From Thalassospira lucentensis (GTDB taxonomy: Bacteria > Pseudomonadota > Alphaproteobacteria > Rhodospirillales > Thalassospiraceae): a stretch of DNA of 64,000 nucleotides. Positions 16,851-24,543 of this stretch are shown piece by piece. Position 1 is the stretch's first letter. Every line of letters starts with the position of its first letter. The notes under the pieces were generated by a model. It was given only the letters and a program-made list of their open reading frames with translations, did no database searches and had not been told where the DNA came from. Both the position numbers and the translations under genes were made by a program. The stretch covers positions 186,001 through 250,000 of the forward strand of contig NZ_LPVY01000013.1 of NCBI RefSeq assembly GCF_001613805.1, read 5' to 3'.

Positions 16851-19800
16851 ATGTTCCGCATCGATATGCCCCAAGCCAACGAAATCCGCGCAAAAATCCG
16901 CGAAACATATCGGACTGACGAAGAAGTTGTTGTTGAACGCATGATTGAGGCTGCCCGACTGGCTCCCGAACAATCGGCGCGCGTTCAGGATCGGGCTTAT
17001 CAGCTTGTAGCGCGGGTTCGCAAAGCCGATAATGGCAAAAGCGGCATCGATGCGCTGCTTCATGAGTATGAGCTTTCAAGCAAGGAAGGCGTCATCCTGA
17101 TGTGCCTTGCTGAGGCACTTTTGCGCGTTCCCGATGCGGTCACCGCCGACAGGCTGATCCAGGACAAGCTGTTTGACGCCAACTGGCAAAGCCACCTTGG
17201 CCATTCCGACAGCTTCTTTGTTAATGCATCGACCTGGGGACTGATGCTAACGGGGAAGGTGATCAAGTTCGGCAAGGCGGAAAAGGCCGATCCGGGCGCG
17301 TTGCTTAAACGCATGATCGCACGCTCGGGCGAGCCGGTTATCCGTAAGGCATTCAACCATGCCATGCGCATTATGGGGCGTCAGTTCGTAATGGGCCGCA
17401 CGATTGCGGAGGCCGCCGAACGGGCGAAGACGAACGAGGAAAAAGGCTATCGCTATTCCTATGACATGCTGGGTGAGGCCGCGCGTACCATGGAAGACGC
17501 GGATCGCTATTTCAAATCCTATGTCGATGCGATCAACGATATCGGCAAGGTCGCGAATAATCGCGGCCCGATCAACAGCCCTGGCATCTCGGTAAAGCTT
17601 TCGGCGATCCATCCGCGTTATGATTTCGCCAATTATGATCGCGTCATGAATGAACTTGTGCCGCGCCTCAAACAGCTTGCGCTGCTGGCCAAGAAATATG
17701 ACATCGGTTTTACCGTTGATGCCGAGGAAGCCAACCGTCTGGATCTGTCGCTTGATGTGATCGGAGCAGTCTTTGCCGATCCCGATCTTGAGGGGTGGGA
17801 AGGATATGGTCTTGCGGTGCAGGCCTATCAGAAACGGGCCTATCACGTGCTGGAATGGCTTGCCGACCTGTCGGTCAAGGTCGGGCGCAAAATGATGGTG
17901 CGCCTTGTCAAAGGGGCCTACTGGGATACCGAGGTCAAGAACAGTCAGGAAAACGGGTTTGAAGGTTATCCGGTCTTCACCCGCAAGGCCGCAACCGATG
18001 TTTCCTATCTGGCGTGTGCACGTTTCATGCTGTCGCGTCGCGACGCATTCTATTGCCAGTTCGCCAGCCACAATGCCCACACCGTGGCATCGGTTCTGGA
18101 AATGGCTGGCAATGACCGGACGTTTGAATTCCAGCGTCTTCATGGCATGGGCGAAGCCCTGTATGAACAGATTGTCGATAAAAATGGAGAAAACGTGCCG
18201 TGCCGTGTTTATGCACCTGTTGGCACCCACGAGGATTTGCTGGCCTATCTTGTCCGACGTCTGCTTGAAAACGGGGCGAATACCAGCTTTGTGAACCGTA
18301 TTCAGGACGAGCAGCTACCGATCGAGGAAATGATCGCCGATCCGGTGGAAAAGATGGCTGCCCTGCCACGCAAGGCCCATCCGAAAATTCCGGCACCGGT
18401 TGATCTTTATGGTGCTGGTCGCGTCAATTCCAAGGGCATTGATCTGACCGATACGACCAAGCTTCTGCCGTTGGCCGAAAAGCTGGCATCGATACAGGGG
18501 AAAATCTGGCATGCTGCGCCGCTGATTGATGGCCAGCCTGTTTCGGGCGAGGCGATAGATGTTTTAAACCCGTCAAACCGCAATGAGAAAGTCGGCGAAC
18601 TGGTTCAGGCCGGTGCAGCAGATGTCGAGGCCGCGATTGTTGCCGCCGCCAAAGGCTATGAAATCTGGAACAAGACCCCGGCTGCGGAACGTGCCGCGTG
18701 CCTGCGCCGCCTCGGTGATCTTCTTGAAGACAACATGGACGAGTTCATTGCTCTTTGCCAACGCGAAGCAGGCAAACTGTATTCCGATGGCGTTGCCGAA
18801 GTGCGCGAAGCTGTCGATTTCTGCCGTTATTACGCGAACCGGGCAGAAGAAAGCTTCCGCGAGGGTAGTATCCTTGAAGGGCGCGGCATTTTCGTCTGCA
18901 TCAGCCCGTGGAACTTCCCGCTTGCGATTTTCTTAGGCCAGGTTAGCGCGGCACTGGCGGCTGGTAACGCCGTTATCGCCAAACCGGCCGAACAGACGTC
19001 GCTTGTTGCGGCCAAGGCGGCCGAACTTATCCTTGCTGCAGGCGTGCCGGGGGCTGCATTTACGCTGCTGCCGGGGCCGGGGCGCGTGATCGGCAATATC
19101 CTGATCAACGATCCGCGCATTGGCGGGGTTGCCTTCACCGGTTCAACAGAAACCGCACAGGTCATCAATCAGGCGCTGGCAAAACGCCCGGGTGTTCCGC
19201 TGCCGCTGATTGCCGAAACCGGTGGCCAGAACGCGATGATTGTCGATTCAACTGCACTGCCCGAACAGGTGGTACAGGATGCAATCATTTCCGGCTTCCA
19301 GTCCGCCGGGCAGCGTTGTTCGGCCCTGCGTGTTCTGTTCGTTCAGGAAGATATCGCAGACAAGCTGTGCCACATGCTCGTCGGCGCGATGAAGGAACTG
19401 CGTGTCGGTGACCCGAAATTCCTTGATATCGATGTGGGACCGGTGATTGACGAAAAATCTCGCAAAACCCTTGTCGCCCATGCAGAACGCATGACCAAGG
19501 AAGCAAAGCTGCTTCATGCCTGTGATATCCTGCCGGAATGTGAAAACGGGACGTTCTTTGCCCCGCATTGCTTTGAAATTCCGTCGCTGGATGTTCTGGA
19601 ACGCGAAGTATTTGGGCCGGTTGTCCACGTGGTGCGTTACAAGGCACGTGATCTGGACAAGGTTCTTGATCAGATCAATGCGTCGGGTTATGGCCTGACG
19701 ATGGGCATCCATTCGCGTATCGACAGCACCGTGCGCCAGATTTCGCAAAAGCTGCGTGTCGGCAACTGCTATGTGAACCGGAACATGATTGGGGCCGTTG

Positions 19801-20660
19801 TCGGCGTGCAGCCATTCGGTGGGCAGGGCAAATCTGGCACCGGCCCGAAAGCAGGCGGCCCGCACTATGTCGAACGTTTTGCGAAACCTGCGACCGAGGC
19901 CGGAAAAAAGGCAGCAGGCAGTGCCGCGATTGCCGATGATCGTTCGCCAATCGTGATCAAGGCGTCGCTGACGGATGATGAATATCGTGCCCTGCAGGCC
20001 GCACAGGTCAAATGGCAGGCGACAGACGGCAATGAACGCGTCCGTGTTCTGGAAAATCTTGCGGCCAAGCTGGCTGGATCGTCGAAAGGTGATCTTTCGG
20101 CAAACGCCGAACTGATCGCAAACTTTGCCGCGATTTCGGAAAACGGCTTTGTGGCTCCGACCCGGATGCCCGGGCCGACCGGTGAAACTAACGACCTTTA
20201 TATGCTCGGCCGTGGTGTTTATCTGGTTCAGGCAGAAAAGGATGCCGAAGCAGCACGTGTCATCCGCCACATCGCTGCGGCACTTGCTGCGGGCAATGCG
20301 ATGATCGTTGCCGGGGATCAAAAATGGCTGGTTGAATTTGCAAGCCTTGCCACCGATGCCGGACTGCCGGCAGGGCTGATCCGTGTCGTGGCGTCCAAGG
20401 TCGGTATTGCCGTGATGTATGACGGCGATGTGGCTGGTGTTTCCTGTGTCGCACCGCTTGATCGCGTTACCGCCTTCAAACAGCTTCTGGCGAAGCGTGA
20501 CGGTGCGATCCTGTCGCTGATTTCCGATAGCGGGGCAGACGATGACGGGGCGCTGCCTGATGAGGCTTTCCTGCATCGTTTTGCGACCGAGAAAACCGTC
20601 ACGATCAATACGACGGCTGCGGGCGGTAACGCATCGTTGATGTCTATGGAAGAAAATTGA
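16851..20660 (+). CDS. putA: Bifunctional proline dehydrogenase / L-glutamate gamma-semialdehyde dehydrogenase
   Basis: A 1269-residue flavoenzyme that oxidises proline to glutamate in two steps. After a helical arm, the FAD-binding proline dehydrogenase barrel spans roughly residues 180-480 (FTVDAEEANRLDLSLDV, VKGAYWDTEVK, FASHNAHTVAS, RRLLENGANTSFVNRI). The aldehyde dehydrogenase domain runs about 560-1005, with the catalytic cysteine in SAGQRCSAL near 821 and the glutamate in AETGGQNAM near 788. A C-terminal dimer-flap domain (about 1035-1269) marks it as a long PutA. The N-terminal ribbon-helix-helix of E. coli PutA is missing, so it is not its own repressor. I start at the ATG at 16851 (GGGAGAAG upstream), not the TTG at 16824. 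Confidence 0.96.
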   Translation: MFRIDMPQANEIRAKIRETYRTDEEVVVERMIEAARLAPEQSARVQDRAYQLVARVRKADNGKSGIDALLHEYELSSKEGVILMCLAEALLRVPDAVTADRLIQDKLFDANWQSHLGHSDSFFVNASTWGLMLTGKVIKFGKAEKADPGALLKRMIARSGEPVIRKAFNHAMRIMGRQFVMGRTIAEAAERAKTNEEKGYRYSYDMLGEAARTMEDADRYFKSYVDAINDIGKVANNRGPINSPGISVKLSAIHPRYDFANYDRVMNELVPRLKQLALLAKKYDIGFTVDAEEANRLDLSLDVIGAVFADPDLEGWEGYGLAVQAYQKRAYHVLEWLADLSVKVGRKMMVRLVKGAYWDTEVKNSQENGFEGYPVFTRKAATDVSYLACARFMLSRRDAFYCQFASHNAHTVASVLEMAGNDRTFEFQRLHGMGEALYEQIVDKNGENVPCRVYAPVGTHEDLLAYLVRRLLENGANTSFVNRIQDEQLPIEEMIADPVEKMAALPRKAHPKIPAPVDLYGAGRVNSKGIDLTDTTKLLPLAEKLASIQGKIWHAAPLIDGQPVSGEAIDVLNPSNRNEKVGELVQAGAADVEAAIVAAAKGYEIWNKTPAAERAACLRRLGDLLEDNMDEFIALCQREAGKLYSDGVAEVREAVDFCRYYANRAEESFREGSILEGRGIFVCISPWNFPLAIFLGQVSAALAAGNAVIAKPAEQTSLVAAKAAELILAAGVPGAAFTLLPGPGRVIGNILINDPRIGGVAFTGSTETAQVINQALAKRPGVPLPLIAETGGQNAMIVDSTALPEQVVQDAIISGFQSAGQRCSALRVLFVQEDIADKLCHMLVGAMKELRVGDPKFLDIDVGPVIDEKSRKTLVAHAERMTKEAKLLHACDILPECENGTFFAPHCFEIPSLDVLEREVFGPVVHVVRYKARDLDKVLDQINASGYGLTMGIHSRIDSTVRQISQKLRVGNCYVNRNMIGAVVGVQPFGGQGKSGTGPKAGGPHYVERFAKPATEAGKKAAGSAAIADDRSPIVIKASLTDDEYRALQAAQVKWQATDGNERVRVLENLAAKLAGSSKGDLSANAELIANFAAISENGFVAPTRMPGPTGETNDLYMLGRGVYLVQAEKDAEAARVIRHIAAALAAGNAMIVAGDQKWLVEFASLATDAGLPAGLIRVVASKVGIAVMYDGDVAGVSCVAPLDRVTAFKQLLAKRDGAILSLISDSGADDDGALPDEAFLHRFATEKTVTINTTAAGGNASLMSMEEN

Positions 20661-20732
20661 TCCGGTTTATGGAAACCGGATTATCAGGCGTCCGGCAAGC
20701 CGGATGATGAGCCAGCGGATAGCCATATCCGC
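20660..20732 (+). repeat. Three consecutive perfect stem-loops in the putA 3' region
   Basis: Directly after the putA stop come ATCCGGTTT-ATGG-AAACCGGAT (20660-20681), TCCGGC-AA-GCCGGA (20691-20704) and GCGGATA-GCCA-TATCCGC (20715-20732), all with perfect arms. They precede the terminator at 20740. The first two share the TCCGG core. They could be REP-like elements or protective 3' structures. Confidence 0.6.
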
Positions 20733-20739
20733 CACTTGC

Positions 20740-20772
20740 GACCGGGGTGAATAGCCCCGGTCTTTTTCTTTT
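20740..20772 (+). terminator. Intrinsic terminator of putA
   Basis: GACCGGGG-TGAATAG-CCCCGGTC with 8-bp perfect arms (20740-20762), followed by TTTTTCTTTT. Confidence 0.88.
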
Positions 20773-20866
20773 CTGGCCGTGGTGTGAATTGCTTCTTGGG
20801 TGAAACAGGCTGATGCAATCGTGTTCGGGCTTTTTTTTGTCATAATCGCCTGCGACAAGATGTGCC

Positions 20867-20891
20867 GGAACCACTGGCAGTTCAGGGCGTT
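20867..20891 (+). promoter_or_regulatory. EcfG-type general stress promoter
   Basis: GGAAC (20867-20871), 16 bases, then CGTT (20888-20891). This is the alphaproteobacterial EcfG consensus GGAAC-N16/17-CGTT. It points rightward at the BON-domain lipoprotein gene, giving a leader of about 75 bases. Confidence 0.65.
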
Positions 20892-20973
20892 AAAGCTTTA
20901 TTGCGATCTGCTGTATTAGTGGTTCAGAAGAATTGGAATATGCCGATCCACCGGCATGAGAAGGAGCACAAAG

Positions 20974-21603
20974 ATGATCACGATTTCCCGAGGCTGGCGC
21001 AACGCGATGAAGGCTGTTTCGGTATGTGCCTTGCTGGCGACACCGCTTGCGGCCTGTGGACCGTTACAGATGCCGCTGGAAGACCGGACGGGGAATGACC
21101 AGTGGCTTGATACCCAGATCAAGTCCGGCATCCTTGGCGAATTCTCCAAGGTCGACCATACCTACCTTATCGATGTGAATGTCGATATCTGGAAGCAGCA
21201 GGTGATGGTCACTGGCATGGTCGATTCCAAAGGCAAATATTATGATGTGATGTCGCTGGTCAAACAGGACAGCCGCATCAAGACTGTCTATGACCATCTC
21301 GAAGTTGCCGATGCTGCAACCATCGAGGCATATCACAAGGCTGAAGACGAATATGGCAAAAATGCCGTACCCGCGGATTCGGCCACTCAGACCGGCTCAG
21401 ACGTGTGGATCGAAAGTCAGATCAAGGCCTTGTTATTGGCTGAAAAAGGGGTGAGTTCGGTGAACTACCGCTGGCAGTCTGTAAACAGCATCGTCTACAT
21501 CATGGGGGATGCCCAAAGCAGTGAGGAACTCGACAAGGTGTTGTCGATCGTTCGCCGCATCAAGGGTGTCAAACGCGTAGTGAGTCACATCGCGAAGGTC
21601 TGA
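20974..21603 (+). CDS. BON-domain lipoprotein, stress type
   Basis: A 209-residue envelope lipoprotein: a signal peptide with the lipobox LAAC (cysteine 28), then two BON-like repeats of about 65 residues (DQWLDTQIKSGILGEFSKVD and SDVWIESQIKALLLAEKGVS, each followed by a VMVTG/VYIMGD strand and a VKRVVSH-like end). BON proteins such as OsmY and DolP act at the outer membrane or in the periplasm under stress. I choose the ATG at 20974, eight bases behind AAGGAG. The EcfG-type promoter just upstream fits stress control. Confidence 0.85.
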   Translation: MITISRGWRNAMKAVSVCALLATPLAACGPLQMPLEDRTGNDQWLDTQIKSGILGEFSKVDHTYLIDVNVDIWKQQVMVTGMVDSKGKYYDVMSLVKQDSRIKTVYDHLEVADAATIEAYHKAEDEYGKNAVPADSATQTGSDVWIESQIKALLLAEKGVSSVNYRWQSVNSIVYIMGDAQSSEELDKVLSIVRRIKGVKRVVSHIAKV

Positions 21604-21631
21604 TCACCTTGTGATTAAATGACTTTTTCAA

Positions 21632-21671
21632 AATCCCGCACAAATCTGCTGGTTTGTGCGGGATTTTTTTT
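21632..21671 (+). terminator. Intrinsic terminator after the BON lipoprotein gene
   Basis: AATCCCGCACAAA-TCTGCTGG-TTTGTGCGGGATT, 13-bp perfect arms, then a run of T. Confidence 0.93.
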
Positions 21672-21759
21672 CAAGCTCTGTTGCAAAAGTGTTTGAAAAC
21701 TATTCGCATGTAGATTATAGGTGAGGTGCCGTAATTAATAACTGATTGCAATTACGCTG

Positions 21760-21993
21760 ATGTATGTTTGCATTTGTAACGCGATAAAAGAACGTGACGT
21801 ACGCCGTGCCGCCGAAGAAGGTGGTGCCACCCGTCCCGCAGATGTTTTCCGTTTTCATGGTTGTGCCCCGCAATGCGGGAAATGCGCCTGCCATATGCGT
21901 GCTGAATTGCTTCAGGCGAAAACCTGCGGCAATTGCGATTGCGATGATGCAGCCGCTGTCACCGCAAATGCCGCACCGATTGCTGCCGAATAG
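21760..21993 (+). CDS. bfd: Bacterioferritin-associated ferredoxin-like (2Fe-2S) protein
   Basis: A 77-residue BFD-like [2Fe-2S] protein. The cluster cysteines follow the family pattern CxC-x32-CxxC: C4 and C6 in MYVCICNAI, C39 and C42 in CAPQCGKCACH. Bfd docks on bacterioferritin and reduces its core iron so that it can be released. Further cysteines (C35, C44, and three near 57-62 in CGNCDC) are more than the family usually has. It has its own terminator and no bacterioferritin gene beside it, so the partner is inferred from the family. Confidence 0.88.
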   Translation: MYVCICNAIKERDVRRAAEEGGATRPADVFRFHGCAPQCGKCACHMRAELLQAKTCGNCDCDDAAAVTANAAPIAAE

Positions 21994-22021
21994 GCAGGCA
22001 CAGCAATTTCATCAGTCTGAT

Positions 22022-22048
22022 AAAAGCCTCCGTAAACGGGGGCTTTTT
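22022..22048 (+). terminator. Intrinsic terminator after bfd
   Basis: AAAAGCCTCCG-TAAA-CGGGGGCTTTT, one wobble pair, then T residues, about 30 bases after the bfd stop. Confidence 0.88.
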
Positions 22049-22097
22049 TGTTTTGCGGTGATGGAACTATTCGCGGTGCCGTGATGTTGTTTTTTTA

Positions 22098-22394
22098 CGA
22101 AGTAGCGCTCATAGCCCTCACCCTAAGGTTACTTCGGTTGGCTTGTTGTTTTAGTGGCGTGATCAGGATGCAGGCCAACTTGTTCAAATAGTCGTCAAGT
22201 GGTCATGATCTGCGCTTGCACCGACTGTTTATGCTGCCCCTTTGGACATCAGCATGTGATGGCCAATGCAAAATTCTTCGGGTTGCGAACAGACTGATCC
22301 GTCTGATCCCACACCCCGGCGCAACATTACATGTCCTACCTTTGCCCCGATGTTGCACCGGATACCTGAAAAGCCGAACCTTGTTTCGGCTTTT
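22098..22394 (+). ncRNA. Candidate structured RNA or small RNA ending in a terminator
   Basis: Roughly 300 bases without a credible gene but with ordered dyads on the plus strand: CGAAGTA/TACTTCG (22098-22104, 22130-22136), CATCA-GCATG-TGATG (22247-22261), GTTGCG/CGCAAC (22282-22287, 22320-22325) enclosing CAGAC-TGATCC-GTCTG, GCAACAT/ATGTTGC (22321-22327, 22350-22356), and the terminator at 22369. The third and fifth stems share bases and exclude each other. It lies between the bfd terminator and a leftward gene, so no downstream plus-strand gene is served. The 5' end is unknown. Confidence 0.4.
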
Positions 22395-22400
22395 CTTTTT
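22369..22400 (+). terminator. Intrinsic terminator with no annotated gene upstream
   Basis: AAAAGCCGAA-CCTTGT-TTCGGCTTTT, 10-bp perfect arms, followed by CTTTTTC. The bfd gene already ends at its own terminator 320 bases earlier, so this one implies a separate transcript. Confidence 0.85.
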
Positions 22401-22493
22401 CTTTGAGGAAGAGCGCAAAAAAGAACCCTCGCCCAAAAGGGAGAGGGTCAAGAGCTTCGGTTCAGGGAGGAAACTCTGAGGGAGGCTCCGAAG

Positions 22494-22874
22494 CTATTCG
22501 ACAAAGCTGTTGATGCGTTCGCTTAGTTCCGGGTTCTGAAGGGCAGCCTGGGTGATTTCGTTATATTCCTTGATAGACAATCCTTCATCCCGAATGGCTT
22601 GAACCATTTCGGCACTGGCCTGCTGACGGATTTTCTGGACCTCGGCGGGGTTGGTGCTTTTCTGGGCGCGCTTTTGCCATTTGACGTTCAGATCGCGTAC
22701 CTCGACAGCCGCCGCGGCATACTCTTCCAGTTGTGTATCGCTGTAACTTGTTGCCGGTGCCGTTTGTTCGCTCTGCTGTGGCTGCGTACTTTGGGCCTGA
22801 ACTGCCGAAATTCCGATCGCGGGGCTGGCTGTCCACAAGGCAAATGCGACAGAGGCCAGTAATTTGCGCTTCAT
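22494..22874 (-). CDS. DUF4168 exported protein
   Basis: A 126-residue secreted protein. The start MKRKLLASVAFALWTASPA is a signal peptide ending near AVQAQS; a Gln/Thr/Pro-rich linker follows, then a single DUF4168 domain (residues about 45-126: YSDTQLEEYAAAAVEVRDLN to EYNEITQAALQNPEL). The domain is a short helical bundle of unknown function, common in cyanobacteria and proteobacteria. I use the ATG at 22874 with AGAGG upstream. It is divergent from the ECF sigma gene and has a GGAAC box in its own promoter region, so it may belong to that regulon. Confidence 0.85.
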   Translation of the reverse strand: MKRKLLASVAFALWTASPAIGISAVQAQSTQPQQSEQTAPATSYSDTQLEEYAAAAVEVRDLNVKWQKRAQKSTNPAEVQKIRQQASAEMVQAIRDEGLSIKEYNEITQAALQNPELSERINSFVE

Positions 22875-22938
22875 GGGAATACCTCTTTGCCGGTTCATGC
22901 ATTTCGATGCCGGGCTTGACGCCGACTTTCATGTGACG

Positions 22939-22964
22939 GACATCGCTTGAAGGCAAATGGTTCC
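22939..22964 (-). promoter_or_regulatory. Possible ECF promoter of the DUF4168 gene
   Basis: On the minus strand GGAAC (22964-22960), 17 bases, then TGTC (22942-22939), about 65 bases before the DUF4168 start. A matching GGAAC-N17-TGTT stands on the plus strand at 22984-23009 facing the sigma gene, though that one would leave a leader of only a few bases. Confidence 0.35.
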
Positions 22965-23020
22965 ATAAAAAATGCACTTTTCCGGAACCTAATGTCGCAA
23001 CAGACTGTTGTTGAGGCGTC

Positions 23021-23539
23021 ATGACAAAAGCAAACGACGCAACCGATATCAAATGGCGTATTTCGCGTGAAATACCTCATTTACGCAGGTTTGCGCGTTC
23101 TCTGGTCTCTGACCGGGATCGTGCGGATGATCTTGTGCAGGACTGTCTGGAACGGGCAATTCGCAAACACCATCTTTGGCGCCGAACGGGTTCCGTTCGA
23201 AGCTGGCTGTTTAAAATTCTCTATAATGTGTTCGTAAATCAGTACCGGAAAAAGATGGCCGAAATCCCGATGGATGACGCGGTGCCGGAACTCTCCGTAC
23301 CTGCGCGTCAGGAAAAGCGCATGGTCTGCATGGATATCGGACAGGCCCTCGAGAAACTGCCGCCCAATCAGAAAGCCGTCATCCTTTTGATCGCTCTTGA
23401 AGGCGTCACCTATGACGAAGCAGCCGAGGTGCTCGATATATCGGTTGGCACGGTCCGATCCAGACTATCCCGGGGGCGCGACAGTTTGCGCAGCCTTTAT
23501 TCCGGGAAAACAAACGTGAAGCTCAGGAGGGTGAAATGA
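23021..23539 (+). CDS. ECF-family RNA polymerase sigma factor
   Basis: A 172-residue group 4 sigma factor. Region 2 covers about residues 15-85 (HLRRFARSLVSDRDRADDLV, then QDCLERAIRKHHLWRRTGSV with SWLFKILYNVFVNQYRK), and region 4 covers about 108-160 (ALEKLPPNQKAVILLIALEG, then YDEAAEVLDISVGTVRSRLS). The start at 23021 has TTGAGG upstream. It overlaps the anti-sigma gene by four bases (ATGA), so the two are co-translated. The DRADDLVQDCLERA and VRSWLF motifs are those of the EcfG-like/alphaproteobacterial ECF branch, but no PhyR or NepR gene is beside it. Confidence 0.93.
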   Translation: MTKANDATDIKWRISREIPHLRRFARSLVSDRDRADDLVQDCLERAIRKHHLWRRTGSVRSWLFKILYNVFVNQYRKKMAEIPMDDAVPELSVPARQEKRMVCMDIGQALEKLPPNQKAVILLIALEGVTYDEAAEVLDISVGTVRSRLSRGRDSLRSLYSGKTNVKLRRVK

Positions 23540-24486
23540 TCAAGCCACATGAGCCGGTAAATGAAATAGATCTTCTTGCCTATGCCGACGGGACACTTGA
23601 TGGCGATCCCGCGCGCCGTGCAGAGGTCGAAGAATATCTGAAACAACATCCGGAACAGGCCGAACGCATCATCGCCTTCATGCATCAGGATGACGACATT
23701 CATCGTTTGTACGACCCTGTACTTGATGAACCGGTTCCCGACAGGTTGCGTGCCGTCCTTGAACAGCCGCAACCAGGCCGTTATGCACAGATGCTTATGC
23801 GAACCGGGTTCGCAGCCAGCATTCTGCTTGCGGCCTCCGGGGGTTGGTATCTTGGCCGGACGATCCCGTCAGACGACTTGCCGCAACGCGATAGTATCGC
23901 CGCAAGCGCACTTGACGGTTATCGCAACGGCATTGCTTTGTCGGATACCAAAATTTCGTCATCGCAGGCACCTGTTGCGACCGCTCACGCATCGGGGCCG
24001 GAATGGTCAAATACCATATCGTCAATGGCAGGCCACATCATGTTGCAAATGCGGGTGCCGGATCTTTCAGCGCAAGGATATCACTTGCAGGAAAACCGCG
24101 AAATCGACACAGACGGCGGAAATGCTGTGCAAATCGGTTATGTCAACGACACGGGGGATAAACTTGTCCTGCTGCTTCAGCCACGCTGGAACACGGGCGT
24201 TTACGATCTTCGGGTCGATGAACGTGATGGCTTTTCCGTTGCGACCTGGGCCGATGGGCCGATCACGTTCGGACTGGCTTCGAGCATCAAGGCGGGGCAG
24301 GCTTATGAGCTGGCCACGTTTATCCGAAAATCAACGCAGTCTGTCGAATTTTCGGATCCTGCGCGCTTGCCCGATATACAGGCCCCCAGACAGGCATCAG
24401 AACCCGAGGTCGCCCAAAGCGATCCGGTTATCGGTTCCGAAATATCAGGCGGCGTGATCGAGGCACCTGTATTCCGTCAAAACTGA
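23536..24486 (+). CDS. Membrane anti-sigma factor paired with the ECF sigma
   Basis: A 316-residue regulator. The N-terminal 65 residues (VNEIDLLAYADGTLDGDPAR, then RAEVEEYLKQHPEQAERIIA) form an anti-sigma domain of the transmembrane anti-sigma type, without the HxxxCxxC zinc motif. One membrane span lies near residues 92-110 (TGFAASILLAASGGWYLGR), and about 200 residues follow in the periplasm, ending in a Pro- and Glu-rich tail. It should hold the sigma factor at the membrane until a periplasmic or envelope signal frees it. It overlaps the sigma gene by four bases. Confidence 0.88.
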   Translation: MIKPHEPVNEIDLLAYADGTLDGDPARRAEVEEYLKQHPEQAERIIAFMHQDDDIHRLYDPVLDEPVPDRLRAVLEQPQPGRYAQMLMRTGFAASILLAASGGWYLGRTIPSDDLPQRDSIAASALDGYRNGIALSDTKISSSQAPVATAHASGPEWSNTISSMAGHIMLQMRVPDLSAQGYHLQENREIDTDGGNAVQIGYVNDTGDKLVLLLQPRWNTGVYDLRVDERDGFSVATWADGPITFGLASSIKAGQAYELATFIRKSTQSVEFSDPARLPDIQAPRQASEPEVAQSDPVIGSEISGGVIEAPVFRQN

Positions 24487-24506
24487 CTTGCATGGGGTGT
24501 ATCATT

Positions 24507-24536
24507 CCTGCCCGCCTGTCGTAACAGGCGGGCAGG
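24507..24536. terminator. Hairpin between convergent genes
   Basis: CCTGCCCGCCTGT and ACAGGCGGGCAGG, 13-bp perfect arms with a four-base loop. No T run on either strand, so termination may be inefficient; it can serve both the anti-sigma gene and leucine dehydrogenase. Confidence 0.6.
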
Positions 24537-24543
24537 GTGACAA

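Noticed and set aside
19248-20576. Minus-strand ORF of 442 codons
   Set aside because: Antisense to the aldehyde dehydrogenase part of putA; no family features, and codon bias explains the open frame.
20660-20704. Possible attachment site or transposon end
   Set aside because: No integrase or transposase nearby and no flanking direct repeats; plain 3' stem-loops explain it better.
22203-22479. Short ORFs on both strands
   Set aside because: Both run through the terminator hairpin at 22369-22394 and have no ribosome site or recognisable sequence.
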